Shown: positions 6,079 through 7,294 of the stretch, in pieces
Layout: the number at the start of each line of letters is the position of its first letter
Position numbering within the stretch: position 1 is the stretch's first letter
Source: an uncultured Hymenobacter sp.
GTDB taxonomy: Bacteria > Bacteroidota > Bacteroidia > Cytophagales > Hymenobacteraceae
DNA: 7,294 nt
Direction of reading: 5' to 3'
NCBI GenBank assembly: GCA_937871705.1
Contig: CALMOO010000453.1
Span: 1 to 7,294, forward strand
Made by a program: the position numbers and the translations under genes
The notes under the pieces: model-generated
What the model was told of the DNA's origin: nothing
Database searches by the model: none
What the model saw: only the letters and a program-made list of their open reading frames with translations

Positions 6079-7240
6079 GGGCAAGGGCTATTACCGGCGG
6101 TTCCAGGGCTGCCGGCCGGGCTAAGTCCAGGCTCAAGGTAACCAGGTAGAGTTCTTCTTCGGCGAGGGTCACGAGGTGGTGCTGGCCGGGGTACAACAAG
6201 GCCAGGCGTCGGCGCACCGTGGCCAAGCCAATACCGCCGCTCGCGGCGGGAGGGTGTCCGGCCGTTCCATTCAGCACCTTCAGGTGCAACGTCGTGCCGA
6301 CCAGCCGCAGGTCCAGGCTGAGCCAGGGGTGTTCCAGCACCGCGCTGGTACCATGTTTAAAGCAATTCTCGACGAAGGGCAGTAGCAGCAAGGGTGCGAT
6401 GCGCAAGTGCTGGTACGCGGTGGGCGTGTGCAGCGCCACTTCCAACTGGTTACCGTACCGGGTTTTTTCCAGCTCGATATAGGCTCGCAGCATGCGTACT
6501 TCCTCTTCCAGGTCAACCAGCGGGGCCTGGGCGGTGTAGAGCATATAGCGTAGCAGCCCGGCCAGCCCCAGCACCAGCTCGGCGGCCACCGGCGCCGTTT
6601 CCTGGGCGTGGGCGTAGATGTTGTTGAGCGTGTTGAACAGAAAGTGGGGATGCAGCTGGGCTTTCAGCGCCGCTAATTCGGCCCGGGCAGCTTCCTGTTG
6701 CTTGGCATAGTACTGCTTCATCAGCTTGATGGCGGCCGCCAGGCCGCCCACCGTAATGCTGCCCCGCAGGCCCCCCATTAAGGCCATAAAGAATTGCAGC
6801 GGTAGCGACAACGGGTTCGCCGCCACGACCACCGGGCCAAAATAAGCCGTTAAATAGTGCGCGCGCAGGGTCGCAAGTACCGTCAGCGAGAGGCCGGCCG
6901 AGAGGGCGCCGGTCAGCAGCAGCAGCAGCAGAACCCAGCCTAGGGCGGCCAGGTACCGGGCCGGCAGCAGGAAGCGGGGAATGATGCCGTAGAGCAGCGA
7001 GTACGCCAGGAATAGGTGCGGCAGCAGATACACCAGGCTCTCCAGGGCCGTGAGCCCCAGGCGGGCGCCGAAGCCCAAGGCGGGCAGTAGCGGGGAGGGC
7101 GTAAAGGCGTACAGGTACACCTGAAACAGGTACCAGGCTACCCAAAAGCTGCCGTGGCGGGCGACCACCCAGCGGGGGCGAGCGGAAAATACGAAAGGCA
7201 AGTGGTCCATCCCAAAGCAGTTGACCAACGCAAGGTACAT
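6059..7240 (-). CDS. LytS/YehU-type membrane sensor histidine kinase
   Basis: This is a 393-residue inner-membrane kinase. Four hydrophobic segments fill the N-terminal part (about 31-50, 62-86, 96-122 and 136-160) with no separate sensor domain, so the signal is probably sensed in the membrane or through a partner. A short helical linker (KQYYAKQQEAARAELAALKAQ) leads to the His-kinase motif LHPHFLFNTLNNIYA, in which His199 is the expected phosphorylated residue. The ATPase part has an N-box LPFVENCFKHG (Glu281, Asn282, His286) and a glycine motif SGGIGLATVRRRLALLYP (314-331). It should phosphorylate the LytTR regulator encoded next to it. The ATG at 7240 is used; an ATG at 7210 would give 383 residues and is nearly as plausible. 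The frame stays open without a stop to the window edge, so an upstream start cannot be excluded, though the upstream codons read like a non-coding Pro/Ala string. Confidence 0.94.
   Translation of the reverse strand: MYLALVNCFGMDHLPFVFSARPRWVVARHGSFWVAWYLFQVYLYAFTPSPLLPALGFGARLGLTALESLVYLLPHLFLAYSLLYGIIPRFLLPARYLAALGWVLLLLLLTGALSAGLSLTVLATLRAHYLTAYFGPVVVAANPLSLPLQFFMALMGGLRGSITVGGLAAAIKLMKQYYAKQQEAARAELAALKAQLHPHFLFNTLNNIYAHAQETAPVAAELVLGLAGLLRYMLYTAQAPLVDLEEEVRMLRAYIELEKTRYGNQLEVALHTPTAYQHLRIAPLLLLPFVENCFKHGTSAVLEHPWLSLDLRLVGTTLHLKVLNGTAGHPPAASGGIGLATVRRRLALLYPGQHHLVTLAEEELYLVTLSLDLARPAALEPPVIALAHELTPL
6914..6931. repeat. Trinucleotide repeat (CAG)6 inside the kinase gene
   Basis: Six perfect CAG units on the plus strand read as CTG leucine codons on the coding strand and give the run of leucines at about residues 104-109, in the third membrane helix. 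Slippage would add or remove leucines without breaking the frame. Confidence 0.85.
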
Positions 7241-7294
7241 TGCGGTAGCGGTGGGAGAACCTGGGGTGGCGCGCGCCGGCGACGGGCAGCCGAT

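Noticed and set aside
6513..7145. A 210-codon minus-strand open frame in another frame of the kinase gene
   Set aside because: It is rich in Gly, Pro, Arg and Ala as expected of a frame-shifted shadow, while the kinase frame has membrane segments and kinase motifs.
1..7294. CRISPR array, tRNA, rRNA or transposase gene
   Set aside because: No set of regularly spaced identical repeats, no cloverleaf and no transposase motif was found on either strand.

Overview
The window looks like chromosome from a GC-rich member of the Bacteroidota, most like Hymenobacter and its Cytophagales relatives. The reasons are a LytS-type kinase paired with a LytTR response regulator, a subtilase with the long Asp-to-His insert seen in that phylum, a PAS-only protein, a short secreted or membrane protein of the GDKLTF type, and starts with no obvious Shine-Dalgarno sequence. 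This is a judgement from protein style; no marker gene is present.

Layout. 1-96 is an open frame that is probably the tail of a gene beginning outside the window. 97-339 shows no gene and no convincing promoter. A PAS-domain protein runs rightward (340-855). Behind it lies a non-coding repeat block (941-1257) with 36-bp imperfect terminal inverted repeats, an extra internal copy of the end sequence and a degenerate tandem duplication of about 127 bp; it resembles a MITE or the worn ends of insertion sequences. A leftward secreted alpha/beta hydrolase follows (1282-2241).

The 432-base divergent spacer 2242-2673 holds a small inverted repeat and a strong 19-bp hairpin shaped like a bidirectional terminator, although no recognised gene ends there. 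A rightward AT-richer gene for a small signal-peptide and membrane protein of unknown function follows (2674-3171), then a G-rich convergent spacer.

The right half is all leftward: a secreted S8 serine peptidase (3329-4969), a 374-base spacer, and a two-component operon in which the LytTR regulator (5344-6078) overlaps the end of the four-helix membrane kinase (6059-7240) by 20 bases. Kinase and regulator almost certainly form one signalling pair: the kinase autophosphorylates on a His in the PHFLFN motif and passes phosphate to Asp58 of the regulator, which binds DNA through its LytTR domain. The targets are not visible; the peptidase downstream on the same strand is a positional candidate only.

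No tRNA, rRNA, CRISPR array, intact transposase or phage gene was found. The genes are ordinary members of known families. The most unexplained material is the repeat block at 941-1257 and the orphan terminator at 2508-2560.
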